Source of the DNA: an uncultured Anaerolineae bacterium
Lineage (GTDB): Bacteria; Chloroflexota; Anaerolineae; Anaerolineales; Villigracilaceae
Direction: 5' to 3'
Assembly: GCA_903908605.1 (NCBI GenBank)
Contig: CAIVSQ010000436.1
Location: 1 to 64,000 of the forward strand
DNA length: 64,000 nucleotides
A program made the translations under genes and the position numbers. Shown piece by piece: positions 1 through 8,488 of this stretch. Each line of letters begins with the position of its first letter. The stretch's first letter is position 1. The notes under the pieces are model-generated. The model saw only the letters and a program-made list of their open reading frames with translations, was not told where the DNA came from and did no database searches.

Positions 1-139
1 CAGTCTAAAAATCTTTCGTATTTTGAGTGAACGGTATCGCAATCGACGTCAACGTTTTGGTTTACGTTTCAATCTGATTGCCGCTATTTACAATCTTGAA
101 CTCGCTATCAAGAATTAACCGACTTTCGCAAGAGGTCTA
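1..139 (+). mobile_element. Right end of an IS5-like insertion sequence
   Basis: The window opens inside an insertion sequence. A transposase reading frame ends at 118 and is followed by a short tail containing CTTTCGCAAGAGGTCT (124-139), which resembles the terminal inverted repeats of IS5-group elements. The left end lies outside the window, so neither the inverted repeat pair nor a target-site duplication can be confirmed. The exact right boundary is inferred. Confidence 0.6.
2..118 (+). CDS. IS5-family transposase, C-terminal part (cut by window edge)
   Basis: Frame 2 is open from the window edge to the TAA at 116-118 and gives 38 residues with the pattern ILSERYRNRRQRFGLRFNL followed by IAAIYNLELA. 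This is typical of the C-terminus of DDE transposases of the IS5 family, where a basic Arg/Gln-rich stretch precedes a hydrophobic NLI-AAIYN-type helix. The protein would act on the element's own ends in the cytoplasm. The upstream catalytic domain is not visible, so activity cannot be judged. The element sits directly upstream of a small membrane protein gene, pstB and phoU, which suggests it landed within or next to a phosphate-uptake operon. Confidence 0.7.
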   Translation, partial: SLKIFRILSERYRNRRQRFGLRFNLIAAIYNLELAIKN

Positions 140-173
140 ATGATTATTTATATATTTTTTAATGGAGGAAAAA

Positions 174-386
174 ATGATACCGCAAACAATGGATGAGCTC
201 TTTGGGAGTGCATTTGGTCTAATCAGAGGCGCGCTTAATTCGGTCACATACACGGTTGGCTACGTTTTCGAAGCAATCATCCGGCTCAGCCCCCTGCCCG
301 ACGAAGTCGATTTCCTCCTGTTCTGCATGTTATTAATCTGGTTTGTTTCCTTCTTAATCAGGATGATGCGCGGAAAATCAATGTGA
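174..386 (+). CDS. Small membrane protein preceding pstB, unknown function
   Basis: Seventy residues. The ATG at 174 is preferred over the ATG at 162 because the strong Shine-Dalgarno GGAGGAA (164-170) lies just upstream of 174 and inside the longer reading. The C-terminal third has a single membrane segment (FLLFCMLLIWFVSFLI) followed by a basic RMMRGKS tail, so the C-terminus is probably cytoplasmic. The N-terminal part has an amphipathic character. Its stop codon overlaps the GTG start of the next gene (ATGTGA), a sign of translational coupling. No family is recognised. It occupies the place where pstA or pstC would normally precede pstB, so it could be a subunit, a regulator, or a leftover after IS insertion. 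Confidence 0.6.
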   Translation: MIPQTMDELFGSAFGLIRGALNSVTYTVGYVFEAIIRLSPLPDEVDFLLFCMLLIWFVSFLIRMMRGKSM

Positions 387-1141
387 GCGATAAAATCATT
401 ATTGAAGACCTCTATGTTCAATACGAGGATGGCACCGAAACACTGCGAGGGATCAATCTCAACATCCCCGAGAACGCCATCACCGTCCTTTTTGGCCCAG
501 CCGGGGGTGGCAAATCCACGCTCTTACGCTGCATTAACCGTCTTAACGACCTTTCGGATGTCAAAACCACCAGTGGTAGAATCCTGCTGGGTGGTGAAAA
601 CATCCTCGACTCCAAAACAGATGTCATCGGCCTGCGCCGCAAGGTGGGCATGGTCTTCGCCCGACCGGTGGTACTGCCAATGTCCATCCGCAAAAACATC
701 ACCTATGGCCTGGAAGTGATGGGCGAAAAACGCCCTTCAAAACTAAACGAGGCCGTCGAACGCACATTAAAACAGGCCGCCCTCTGGGAAGAAGTCCGCA
801 ACCGCCTGGATGACCCGGCCATTGCCCTCTCTGGCGGTCAGCAGCAGCGCCTGTGCGTGGCGCGCTCGCTGGCACTCGAACCCGAAATCATCTTGTTGGA
901 TGAACCCACCTCAGGCCTGGACCCCATCTCCACTGCCAAGGTGGAAGCCTCGCTGCAAGAACTAAAGCAAAGCTACACCATTATTCTCGTGCCACATTCT
1001 GTTCAACAGGCTGCCCGCACGGCCGATCACGCTGCCTTCTTTCTGCAGGGCGAGCTGGTGGAATACGCGGAAGGCAAATCCATTTTCACATCCCCTTCGG
1101 ACAAACGTACCGAAGACTATATCACCGGCAGGTTTGGCTAA
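383..1141 (+). CDS. pstB: PstB-like phosphate ABC transporter ATP-binding protein
   Basis: Cytoplasmic ABC ATPase, 252 residues. Walker A is GPAGGGKST (38-46), the signature is LSGGQQQR, Walker B is IILLDEPTSGLDP, and an H-loop His is present in VPHSVQQAA. The N-terminal LRCINRLNDL and C-terminal YITGRFG are hallmarks of PstB, which powers phosphate import with PstA, PstC and PstS. The phoU gene follows, as in classical pst operons. Oddities: the Q-loop, normally VFQ in PstB, reads VFARPVV, so the Gln that helps position Mg and the attacking water is Ala (residue 93), and Walker A has Gly-Gly where Ser/Cys are usual. GTG start overlapping the upstream stop. No permease or binding-protein genes are in view. 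Confidence 0.85.
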   Translation: MSDKIIIEDLYVQYEDGTETLRGINLNIPENAITVLFGPAGGGKSTLLRCINRLNDLSDVKTTSGRILLGGENILDSKTDVIGLRRKVGMVFARPVVLPMSIRKNITYGLEVMGEKRPSKLNEAVERTLKQAALWEEVRNRLDDPAIALSGGQQQRLCVARSLALEPEIILLDEPTSGLDPISTAKVEASLQELKQSYTIILVPHSVQQAARTADHAAFFLQGELVEYAEGKSIFTSPSDKRTEDYITGRFG

Positions 1142-1180
1142 TTCCATTTACCGATATTCGCAAGTCAGGAGAGGTGTGCC

Positions 1181-1834
1181 ATGTTAAGAAAAACCTTTGA
1201 AACCGAAATCCAACAGCTTAAGGATGAAGTCCTCCTGCTGGGCAGCATGGTCGAGCAAAACGTGCTCGATTCTGTTGAGGCCCTGCGCAAGCGGGACATC
1301 GAAGCCGCGCATAGAGTGATTGCGCTCGATAAGCAAATCAACGATAAGCGCTTTGCTCTTGAAAACCAGGTCATGATCATCATCGCCACCCAGCAGCCCA
1401 TGGCGCATGACCTGCGCTTGCTGGCTTCCTTCTTCGAGGTCATCAGCGAACTCGAGCGCATGGGCGATTACGCCAAGGGCATCGGCACCATCAATGTCCG
1501 CATGGGCGACCAACCCCTGCTTAAACCCCTGGTGGATATTCCCCGCATGGCCGATAAAGGCGCCAGCATGCTGCACCGCGCCCTGGCTGCTTTTGTAAAT
1601 GAAGATGTGGTCGCAGCCCGCAGCATCCCGGCCGAAGATGACGAAGTAGATAATCTCTACATCCAGATCTACCGTGAACTGATGACCTACATCATGGCCG
1701 ACCCTGCCAACATTGAGCGTGCCAACTGGTTGCTGTGGGTTGCCCACAACCTGGAACGCTTCGCCGATCGTGTCACCAACATCTGCGAACGCACCGTCTT
1801 CATCGTCACCGGCGAACTAAACGAGATCTCCTGA
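1181..1834 (+). CDS. phoU: Phosphate signalling protein PhoU
   Basis: 217 residues, the usual PhoU length, all-helical with the duplicated three-helix-bundle layout. The two metal-binding E/D-xxx-D type motifs are visible as ELERMGDYA (first repeat) and NLERFADRVTNICE (second repeat). PhoU acts at the cytoplasmic membrane face, linking the Pst transporter to phosphate signalling and limiting uptake when phosphate is plentiful. The start at 1181 follows a good ribosome site (CAGGAGAGG, 1166-1174), 39 bases after pstB, so the two genes are probably co-transcribed. No phoR/phoB genes are nearby. Confidence 0.92.
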   Translation: MLRKTFETEIQQLKDEVLLLGSMVEQNVLDSVEALRKRDIEAAHRVIALDKQINDKRFALENQVMIIIATQQPMAHDLRLLASFFEVISELERMGDYAKGIGTINVRMGDQPLLKPLVDIPRMADKGASMLHRALAAFVNEDVVAARSIPAEDDEVDNLYIQIYRELMTYIMADPANIERANWLLWVAHNLERFADRVTNICERTVFIVTGELNEIS

Positions 1835-2048
1835 TCACCGGTTGCCCACCCGCACGCTCTGGTTGGCTTTTTTGCTCACAACACAAAGTCAATTGACGAA
1901 CGGCTGCCCGGCAAGTACAATCACGCCTGGTTGGGTTACCCTGGAATAGACCTGAAAATGACTCTCGCACACCATCATCCGCACCTGGCCCAGCCCCTGC
2001 CCGACCGGCTCGCAGGTTAGTTTTGCTTATCGCAAGCGAACAAACAGC

Positions 2049-2077
2049 ACACCCCGGTCCAAAAACCGGGGTGTTTC
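2049..2077 (+). terminator. Rho-independent terminator-like hairpin upstream of hisG
   Basis: A perfect 9-bp stem, ACACCCCGG (2049-2057) with CCGGGGTGT (2066-2074), an A-rich 8-base loop and a short T-rich tail. It lies 215 bases after phoU and 65 bases before the hisG start, so it either ends a long pst 3' untranslated region or insulates hisG. I see no gene in 1835-2048. Confidence 0.6.
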
Positions 2078-2078
2078 A

Positions 2079-2107
2079 TTAGTTATCCACAACGACGCGG
2101 GTATGAT
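2079..2107 (+). promoter_or_regulatory. Candidate sigma70-type promoter of hisG
   Basis: TTAGTT (2079-2084) and TATGAT (2102-2107) are separated by 17 bases, about 35 bases before the preferred hisG ATG. The weak -35 box makes this tentative. The ATG inside this -10 box (2103) is therefore unlikely to be a translation start. Confidence 0.35.
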
Positions 2108-2141
2108 TTTTCGGCTGCCCGGTTACACAAAGGAGTATTTC

Positions 2142-3146
2142 ATGCAAAGAACCGACCTACGCCTGTCCATTCCCTCCAAGGGCCGCCTGGCAGAAGAAAC
2201 CATCGAATTCCTCAAAGCCTGCGGAATTGATATCTATAAACCCAACCCGCGCCAATACGAAGCCACCATTCCCTCCATACCCGGTCTAACCGTCCTCTTC
2301 CAGCGCCCCACCGATATCGTCATCTCCATCCGCAACGGCAGCGTGGATTTTGGCATCACCGGGCTGGATGTGCTGGAGGAACACCGCGGCGATAATGGCG
2401 ACATCATGATCCTGCACGAAGCCCTCGGCTACGGCAAATGCTCACTCGCCCTGGCCGTCCCCGAAGGGTGGAGCAGCGTGGAAAGCGTCGCTGACCTGCC
2501 TGGCATGGTGACCCAGCTTGGCCGGCCGCTGCGCGTGGCAACCAAGTTCCCCAACCTGACCGAACGCTTTATGAAAGAACAAAACATCCCGATCACCATC
2601 GTCAGCGCCGAAGGCACCCTGGAAATTGCCCCCGCCATCGGCTACGCCGATATGATCTCAGACCTGGTCTCCAGCGGTCAAACCCTGCGCGATAACCGCC
2701 TGCGGCCGCTCGCCGATGGGGTCGTCCAGCGTTCCCAGACCGTGCTGGCAGCCAACAGCGCTGTTCTGCGCAACAACCCCCAGGCGCTGGCTGTTGCCCG
2801 CCAACTGCTGGAATTCATCGAAGCCTACCTGCGCGCCCAAAACAATGTGGCCATCTTTGCCAATATGCGCGGAGAAAGCCCGCAAGCCATTGCCAGCCGC
2901 ATCTTCGCCCAAACCACCATCAGCGGGCTAAATGGCCCCACCATCAGCCATATCGTCCACCGCGATGGCGACCCCAATTGGTACGCACTCCACATCATCG
3001 TCCACCGCAGTGAGCTATCCGCCGCCATCAATGAGCTGCGCGCAGTCGGCGGCAGCGGCGTGGTGGTCGCCCCGGTGACCTACATCTTCGAAGAAGAACC
3101 GCCCCGCTACACCGCCATGCTGGCAGCCCTCGGCAAAACCAAGTAA
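2142..3146 (+). CDS. hisG: ATP phosphoribosyltransferase (long form)
   Basis: Catalyses the first committed step of histidine biosynthesis: ATP plus PRPP to N1-(5-phosphoribosyl)-ATP, in the cytoplasm. About 334 residues from the ATG at 2142, chosen because AAAGGAG (2129-2135) sits just upstream, while an in-frame ATG at 2103 has no ribosome site. Visible features are the N-terminal LRLSIPSKGRLAEETIEFL, the PRPP-site-like stretch SAEGTLEIAPAIGYADMISD, and a C-terminal ferredoxin-like ACT/PII-type domain (about residues 240-330), which marks the long, HisZ-independent, histidine-inhibited form. No other his gene is in the window. It is flanked by terminators on both sides, so it looks monocistronic. 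Confidence 0.92.
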   Translation: MQRTDLRLSIPSKGRLAEETIEFLKACGIDIYKPNPRQYEATIPSIPGLTVLFQRPTDIVISIRNGSVDFGITGLDVLEEHRGDNGDIMILHEALGYGKCSLALAVPEGWSSVESVADLPGMVTQLGRPLRVATKFPNLTERFMKEQNIPITIVSAEGTLEIAPAIGYADMISDLVSSGQTLRDNRLRPLADGVVQRSQTVLAANSAVLRNNPQALAVARQLLEFIEAYLRAQNNVAIFANMRGESPQAIASRIFAQTTISGLNGPTISHIVHRDGDPNWYALHIIVHRSELSAAINELRAVGGSGVVVAPVTYIFEEEPPRYTAMLAALGKTK

Positions 3147-3180
3147 CTTTGCGCAGACTGGCCTATGCCAGCCAAAAGAA

Positions 3181-3210
3181 CAGGGGCGGCCCGCATGTGG
3201 GCCGCCCCTG
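3181..3210. terminator. Bidirectional terminator between hisG and the convergent binding-protein gene
   Basis: A perfect 12-bp stem: CAGGGGCGGCCC (3181-3192) pairs with GGGCCGCCCCTG (3199-3210) over a 6-base loop. A short T-rich stretch follows on the plus strand and TTCTTTTGG follows on the minus strand, so it can serve both convergent genes. Confidence 0.8.
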
Positions 3211-3237
3211 TTGGTTAATATGGGTGCAACGTTACTG

Positions 3238-4974
3238 TTACTTGAGCTTCCAGTTTTGTGCGCCCCAGGTCATGCTGCCCCAGGTGCTCGGCACGTAACC
3301 TTCGAGGCTATTGGCAAAACCATAGTTATCCTGGAACAGGTACAGGTAAATCTGCGGCAATTCAGCATTAACCTGCGCGCCAATTTCACAATAGGCCGCT
3401 TTTCGGGCAGCCTGGTCAAAATTGGAGCCCGCCACCTTAATTTGCTCATCCACCTTGGTGTTGACCCAACGGAAATAGTTGGCGCCTGTTGGGTTAGCCT
3501 CACTGGGGATATTGGCAGAGCTGTAGGCATCGGCCGTATACGACTGTGGGTCAATGCCAAAACCGCGGTCAAAGATCAGCATATCATAATCACCAATGGC
3601 GCGCGGCGATTTATCCTGGTAGGTGCCAAAGATAATCGAGAAATCATAATTTTGAATGCGTGCTTCAACACCGACCGCCTTCAAATTTTCGACAATGAAT
3701 TCTTCGGTCTGCTGCAGCGGGTCAAAATTGGTGTACCCCTGCAGTTCCAGCGAAAGGCGGGTGCCATCCTTGGCATACATGGCGCCCTTGGCCTCGCGGA
3801 TACCGTCCCCGCCAACCACCCAGCCAGCATCATCCAGCAGTTTTTTGGCCTTCTCAGGATCATACGGGAAGGGTCGGGCCAGGTCACATTTTGACCAGCC
3901 ATATTCAAACGGGTTGGTGGAAGGAGCAGCACTGCCCTTAAGCACATCCTTCAGCAGACTGTCATAGTTGATTGCGGAGGCAATCGCCTGGCGCACACGC
4001 AGATCGCCCAAAATCGGGTGTGGTGCGCTGGCGCCCGGATCCCCATCAAAAGGAGCCGAGAGGTTAAAATCAATTGCCATATTCCAGATACCCGGGATCA
4101 GCTTCTGCTCGGCCTTGCCCTCCAACAGCTTGTTGTAATCCTTCTGGTTCTCACCCGGCCAGAGATGCACCTGGGCCTCGCCCTGCATCATCAGCGCGGT
4201 CTGGGCGGCGGCTTCGGGCACAATGCGGAACACCAGCTTGTCGAGATAGGGCTTGCCAGGCTCATAGTAGTTGGGGTTGCGCTCCATGGTAATGCTCTGA
4301 CCCGACTGCCAGTCAGTCACCACAAACGGCCCGGCTCCCACCGGTTTGCGCGCCCAGGCCCAGTTCGCCATATCTTCAGGGGCACCGGTCGCGTGCCTGG
4401 GCAGCAGCCCATAAGAAAATTGGCTGAGGTAAGAGGGGTAAGGGCTGGTATAGGTCAGCACAGCCGTCTGCTCATCGGGTGTCGCCACCCCAGAGACCAG
4501 GTCAAAACCACCCGTGCCCGAGAGTGCCCCCGAATTAGAGTTGGACAGCACTTCCCATGTGAACTTGATGTCATCCGAAGTAATCGGCTTGCCATCCGAC
4601 CACTTGAGACCAGCCTTAAGTTTCCAGGTCACAGTCAGGTAGTCAGCCGAAAGCCCGCCGTTGGCCTGGGTGGGCACCTCAACAGCCAGCACCGGCACAA
4701 ACTCACCATTTTCATCAATGGTCACCAGCCCGGTCATCGAGGTGGCTTCAGCCACCTGGCGCACGATCGCGGCATCGGTTGAGAAGTAATTCAGTGTTGT
4801 CGGTTCTTCAGGAATCACCAGGCCAACCGTGCCCCCCGGGGCAGCCGGCGCAACAGCTGCACCCTGGCCGGGCGTGGCTTCAACAGCGGCTGGCTGGGTG
4901 GCTGCGGTTCCTCCACCGCAGGCGCTCAGCAGCAGCCCAAACAAGACAATCCAGGCAATCAACTTATTTTTCAT
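3238..4974 (-). CDS. ABC transporter substrate-binding lipoprotein, family 5 (oligopeptide/dipeptide type)
   Basis: Extracytoplasmic solute-binding protein, about 578 residues. The start at 4974 is chosen because AAAGGAGAG precedes it and it begins directly with a lipoprotein signal (MKNKLIAW..., lipobox LLSAC, Cys19). A low-complexity Ala/Pro/Thr linker follows. Family-5 features include a TLNYFSTDA start of the mature domain, WKLKAGLKWSDGKPITSDD, and PVGAGPFVVTDWQSGQSITMERNPNYY split around the binding region. It is the last gene of a minus-strand operon after two cognate permease genes. The ligand cannot be read from sequence; peptides, amines or sugars are all possible for this family. 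The operon carries no ATPase gene. Confidence 0.9.
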   Translation of the reverse strand: MKNKLIAWIVLFGLLLSACGGGTAATQPAAVEATPGQGAAVAPAAPGGTVGLVIPEEPTTLNYFSTDAAIVRQVAEATSMTGLVTIDENGEFVPVLAVEVPTQANGGLSADYLTVTWKLKAGLKWSDGKPITSDDIKFTWEVLSNSNSGALSGTGGFDLVSGVATPDEQTAVLTYTSPYPSYLSQFSYGLLPRHATGAPEDMANWAWARKPVGAGPFVVTDWQSGQSITMERNPNYYEPGKPYLDKLVFRIVPEAAAQTALMMQGEAQVHLWPGENQKDYNKLLEGKAEQKLIPGIWNMAIDFNLSAPFDGDPGASAPHPILGDLRVRQAIASAINYDSLLKDVLKGSAAPSTNPFEYGWSKCDLARPFPYDPEKAKKLLDDAGWVVGGDGIREAKGAMYAKDGTRLSLELQGYTNFDPLQQTEEFIVENLKAVGVEARIQNYDFSIIFGTYQDKSPRAIGDYDMLIFDRGFGIDPQSYTADAYSSANIPSEANPTGANYFRWVNTKVDEQIKVAGSNFDQAARKAAYCEIGAQVNAELPQIYLYLFQDNYGFANSLEGYVPSTWGSMTWGAQNWKLK

Positions 4975-5016
4975 TCTCTCTCCTTTGAACAAAATGCAAA
5001 GCACCGGCAGATCGGC

Positions 5017-5931
5017 TCAACCACCGGTGTGGATGACGTATGGATCGAAGGCGTCACGCAGACCATCCCCAATATAGTTGATAGCCATGACAGTAATGAA
5101 GATCATCAAGCCGGGATAAAAAGCCAACCACGGCGCGCTGAAAACCTTGGTCTGGGCAGTCGCAAGGATGCTGCCCCAGGTGGGGGTCGGTGGTTGAACG
5201 CCGAACCCCAGGTAGCTCAGGCCCGACTCAGTGATAATCGCCAGCGCCATCTGCAGGGTCGCGCTGACCAGGATCGGGCCAATACAATTGGGCAGTATGT
5301 GCAGCAGGATGATGCGCGTGTGCCCACCCCCCAGGGCGCGGGTGGCATTGATAAATTCGCGTTCACGTAGCACCAGGAAGAGACTGCGCACCAGGCGCGC
5401 TGGCCACATCCACGACATCGCCGCGATGATCAAGATCACCACCAGGACGCTGTTCTTTAGCCAGGGTATGGGCTGCTCACGCAGAAAAGCCCCTAGGATG
5501 ATCAGCACAAAAATGGTTGGGAAGGTCAGGAATGCATCCGTAACGCGCATCAGCAGCGTATCCAGCCAGCCACCAAAATAACCCGAGAGCGCCCCCACCA
5601 ACACACCCAACCCAATCGAAAGCACGGTCGAGAGCAAGCCCACCGCCAACGAAACACGCCCGCCATACAGGATGCGCGTAAAAATATCCCGGCCAAGCTC
5701 ATCACTGCCGAACCAGTGCTGCGCGCTCGGCCGTTCATAACTATTGGCAGGGTCCTGTTCGGTGGGGCTGTAGGGGCTCAAGTAAGCAAAAACGGAAAAC
5801 AGGATCAATATCACCAACACCAGAATGGCAGCCCCCGCCAGGCGATGCTTGAAAAAACGATGCAAAACCATCCGGGCCAGGCTGGGCTGGGCAGTGGCTG
5901 CCTGGGCAAGATTGGGCACGGCCTCAGTCAT
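5017..5931 (-). CDS. ABC transporter permease, DppC/OppC type
   Basis: 304-residue inner-membrane permease with an N-terminal membrane helix (AAILVLVILILFSVFAYL), the OppC-type periplasmic segment HWFGSDELGRDIFTRILYGGR, about five further helices, and the EAA-type loop REREFINATRALGGGHTRIILLHILP that contacts the ATPase. It ends in a typical NYIGDGLRDAFDP motif. It overlaps the upstream dppB-like gene by 8 bases, so translation is coupled. It pairs with that permease and the binding protein downstream. The energising ATPases are not encoded here and must come from elsewhere. Confidence 0.92.
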   Translation of the reverse strand: MTEAVPNLAQAATAQPSLARMVLHRFFKHRLAGAAILVLVILILFSVFAYLSPYSPTEQDPANSYERPSAQHWFGSDELGRDIFTRILYGGRVSLAVGLLSTVLSIGLGVLVGALSGYFGGWLDTLLMRVTDAFLTFPTIFVLIILGAFLREQPIPWLKNSVLVVILIIAAMSWMWPARLVRSLFLVLREREFINATRALGGGHTRIILLHILPNCIGPILVSATLQMALAIITESGLSYLGFGVQPPTPTWGSILATAQTKVFSAPWLAFYPGLMIFITVMAINYIGDGLRDAFDPYVIHTGG

Positions 5932-6898
5932 ATTTCACCTTCGGGTCAAGCAGTCCATAAGCCAGGTCAGCGAGAATATTGCAGCCGATGATCATCACAG
6001 CTGTGATCATGACAACCCCCAGCAGCACGGGGTAATCACGCCCACGGGCAGCATCCCAAAACAGGCGGCCCATACCCGGCCAGGAAAAAATCGTTTCCAC
6101 AAACAGCGAACCGGCAAACAGGCTCGGCAGGTCCAACGCGATCATGGTGATAAGCGGGATGAAGGCGTTGCGCAGGGCATGCTTGTAATACACACCATTA
6201 TCGGCCACCCCCTTGGCACGCGCGGTGCGCACATAATCCTCGTGCAGCACATCCAGCATACTCGAGCGCAAGAAGCGCGAATACCAGGCCACCCACGAAG
6301 CGCTCAGTGCAGTCACCGGCAGCACCAAATGCCAGGCTGCGTCCCAAAAATCACCTTCCTTGCCGACCGTATTCAACCCCCCGCTTGGGAAGAGCGGCCC
6401 ACCGGTAAAGGGATTCTGTATGTTGATATAAAAAATGACGATCAGCCCCAGGCCAAGCCAGTACACCGGCAGGGATTGGCCAATAAAGGTCAGGGTCGTC
6501 ATGGTATGGTCAAACACAGAATAAGGCTTGCGAGCTGAGAAAGTGCCGAGTGGCACGGCCAGCACCAGGGTCACTGCAAAAGCCAACCCCACCAGCATAA
6601 GCGTATTGGGAATCCGCTCTGAGATCATCACAAAAACCGGCCGGTGAAACTTGATCGAATCACCGAAATCTCCACGCAGGAGGCCGCTTAGCCATTTCCA
6701 ATACTGCACCGGCAGCGGCAAGTCCAGGCCGAGCTTATGTTCAAGCGCGGCGATCTGTACCTGGCTGACATTCGGGTTGCGACGTGCGGCGGTCAGCGGC
6801 CCACCTGGGGCCGCGCGAACCAGGAAAAAAAGCATCAGGCTGATGATAAACGTGATCGGGATAGCCTGGAGAATGCGGCGCACGGCGTATGTGGTCAT
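5924..6898 (-). CDS. ABC transporter permease, DppB/OppB type
   Basis: 324 residues with the canonical start MTTYAVRRILQAIPITFIIS, a first membrane helix, then a periplasmic loop containing PNVSQVQIAALEHKLGLDLPLPVQY, five more helices and the EAA loop EDYVRTARAKGVADNGVYYKHALRNA. It forms the other half of the transmembrane channel with the DppC-like protein. It starts only 3 bases after the stop of the amidohydrolase gene, which ties the enzyme genes and the transporter into one transcript. Confidence 0.93.
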   Translation of the reverse strand: MTTYAVRRILQAIPITFIISLMLFFLVRAAPGGPLTAARRNPNVSQVQIAALEHKLGLDLPLPVQYWKWLSGLLRGDFGDSIKFHRPVFVMISERIPNTLMLVGLAFAVTLVLAVPLGTFSARKPYSVFDHTMTTLTFIGQSLPVYWLGLGLIVIFYINIQNPFTGGPLFPSGGLNTVGKEGDFWDAAWHLVLPVTALSASWVAWYSRFLRSSMLDVLHEDYVRTARAKGVADNGVYYKHALRNAFIPLITMIALDLPSLFAGSLFVETIFSWPGMGRLFWDAARGRDYPVLLGVVMITAVMIIGCNILADLAYGLLDPKVKYD

Positions 6899-6901
6899 TT
6901 T

Positions 6902-8488
6902 TTAACCTTCGTGGACGATTTTCCCATTGACGACCGTCAGCACAGGCCTGGCAGTACGGATATCTTCTGGCGCCAGGGCAAAAAGATCATGCGAGAAAAG
7001 CACCAGGTCGGCCAGGTAGCCAGGCGCCAGTCGTCCTTTTTGATCCTCCTGGAATTCCGCATAGGCAGCATCACGCGTGTAACCGATCAGCATTTCTTCG
7101 AGAGTCAGGCGCTGGTCCGGGTCACCGGGAGCCCACTTTTTGCGGTTCATGGCCACAAATATATTAATGAGCGGGTCAAACGGGGCCACGGTCCAATCGG
7201 AACCAAGCGCCAGGTGGGCACCGGCATTCTTGATGGATCGCCAGGCAAAAGAAAGCGGCCAGCGCTGCGGCCCCACCCGCGCGGGCCAGACATCACCATC
7301 CCCCAATTCCATCGGCGCATGGCTGGTCTGCATCGAAGCAATCACGCCAAGCTGTGCAAAGCGCGGCATATCATCCGGGTGGATGACTTCAATGTGCTCA
7401 ACCCGGTGACGGCTGTCGCGCTGGCCGTTGATTTTCTGCACCGCTTCATAACCATCCAACACACGCCGGACAGCGCCATCCCCACAGCAATGGACAAACA
7501 TTTGCAAGCCAGCCCGGTCACAGGCAGCCGCCAGCTCCGTAAAACGCTCCAGCGAGTGAATCCCATCCGGGCGCGGATCGGCGTCATCGGCATACGGTTC
7601 AATTGTCAGGGCGGTATAAGATTCCCACACGCCATCCATAAAAAACTTCACCGCACCACCGCGCGCATACTCGCCCTGCCTAGCGGCCATCTCAACAGCT
7701 TCCTGCAAATCTGCCAGCGTAGTCTCGGGCCGGATCCAATAGGGGGTATAAACACGCAGGTTCATTTCGCCCGCATCTTCGAGCGCAGCGTAAAAGCTCA
7801 GTTCTTTCATATCCCCATTCATATTATGTACACTTGTAACGCCGCTGGCATTAATGCGGCTGATCGCCAGTTTAAGCAGCTCACGCTTGCGCGCCTCGTC
7901 CGGGCGCGGAATCAGTTCGCTGACCAGGTCCATGGCCTCCTCGCGCAGTTCGCCAGTTGGCAAACCCTGCTCATCGCGCACAAGGTGACCATTTTCAAAA
8001 CCATCCGCCGGGTGCATCAACCCGGCCAATTCCAACGCACAGGTATTGGCCCAGGCCGTGTGCCCGTCATACGCGCCCACATACACCGGACGATCCGCCA
8101 TAATCCCATCCAGCTGCTGCCGGTCAAACACGATGTTGTACTTAATACCCCGCCCCACCACCCAGGCTTCAGCCGGGTTTGCCGCGGCGAAATCGGCTAG
8201 CACACCTCTCAAATCCACAAAGCTGGTCACTTCTTGCAGTTGGGCACTCCCCAGCCAGACCGAACCCCACAACAGGTGAAAATGCGAATCAATAAAACCA
8301 GCGGTAAGCGTGCCACCCTGGCCATCAATAATACGCGTGCCCGCTCCACGCCAGGCCTCAACGCCAGAACGATCGCCCACATACACAATCCGCTTGTCGC
8401 TCAGGGCCAGGGCTTCAGCCTGCGGGTTGTGTGGGTCGCTGGTAAAAATCTTGGCATTCAGGATAATAAGATCGGCTGGCACGGGCAT
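6902..8488 (-). CDS. Amidohydrolase of the YtcJ type (metal-dependent, amidohydrolase family 3)
   Basis: 528 residues from the ATG at 8488, which follows AGGAGG; an upstream in-frame ATG at 8596 lacks a ribosome site. Metal-site landmarks of the superfamily are GFIDSHFHLLWG (HxH), a barrel His in FVHCCGDGAVRRVLDGYE, HRVEHIEVIHPDD, and the late Asp in LALGSDWTVAPFDPL. The N- and C-terminal composite beta domain is present (LIILNAKIFTSD, LVLFSHDLFA...VLTVVNGKIVHEG). YtcJ-like enzymes hydrolyse amide or related bonds of poorly known substrates. No signal peptide, so cytoplasmic. Sitting between an FAD oxidoreductase and a peptide-type importer suggests it acts on the imported compound. Confidence 0.9.
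   Translation of the reverse strand: MPVPADLIILNAKIFTSDPHNPQAEALALSDKRIVYVGDRSGVEAWRGAGTRIIDGQGGTLTAGFIDSHFHLLWGSVWLGSAQLQEVTSFVDLRGVLADFAAANPAEAWVVGRGIKYNIVFDRQQLDGIMADRPVYVGAYDGHTAWANTCALELAGLMHPADGFENGHLVRDEQGLPTGELREEAMDLVSELIPRPDEARKRELLKLAISRINASGVTSVHNMNGDMKELSFYAALEDAGEMNLRVYTPYWIRPETTLADLQEAVEMAARQGEYARGGAVKFFMDGVWESYTALTIEPYADDADPRPDGIHSLERFTELAAACDRAGLQMFVHCCGDGAVRRVLDGYEAVQKINGQRDSRHRVEHIEVIHPDDMPRFAQLGVIASMQTSHAPMELGDGDVWPARVGPQRWPLSFAWRSIKNAGAHLALGSDWTVAPFDPLINIFVAMNRKKWAPGDPDQRLTLEEMLIGYTRDAAYAEFQEDQKGRLAPGYLADLVLFSHDLFALAPEDIRTARPVLTVVNGKIVHEG

Noticed and set aside
6737-8200. 487-codon plus-strand open frame opposite the amidohydrolase gene
   Set aside because: It is antisense to a protein with clear family motifs. 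The product is basic, low in hydrophobic core patterning and has no ribosome site, so it is a GC-driven shadow.
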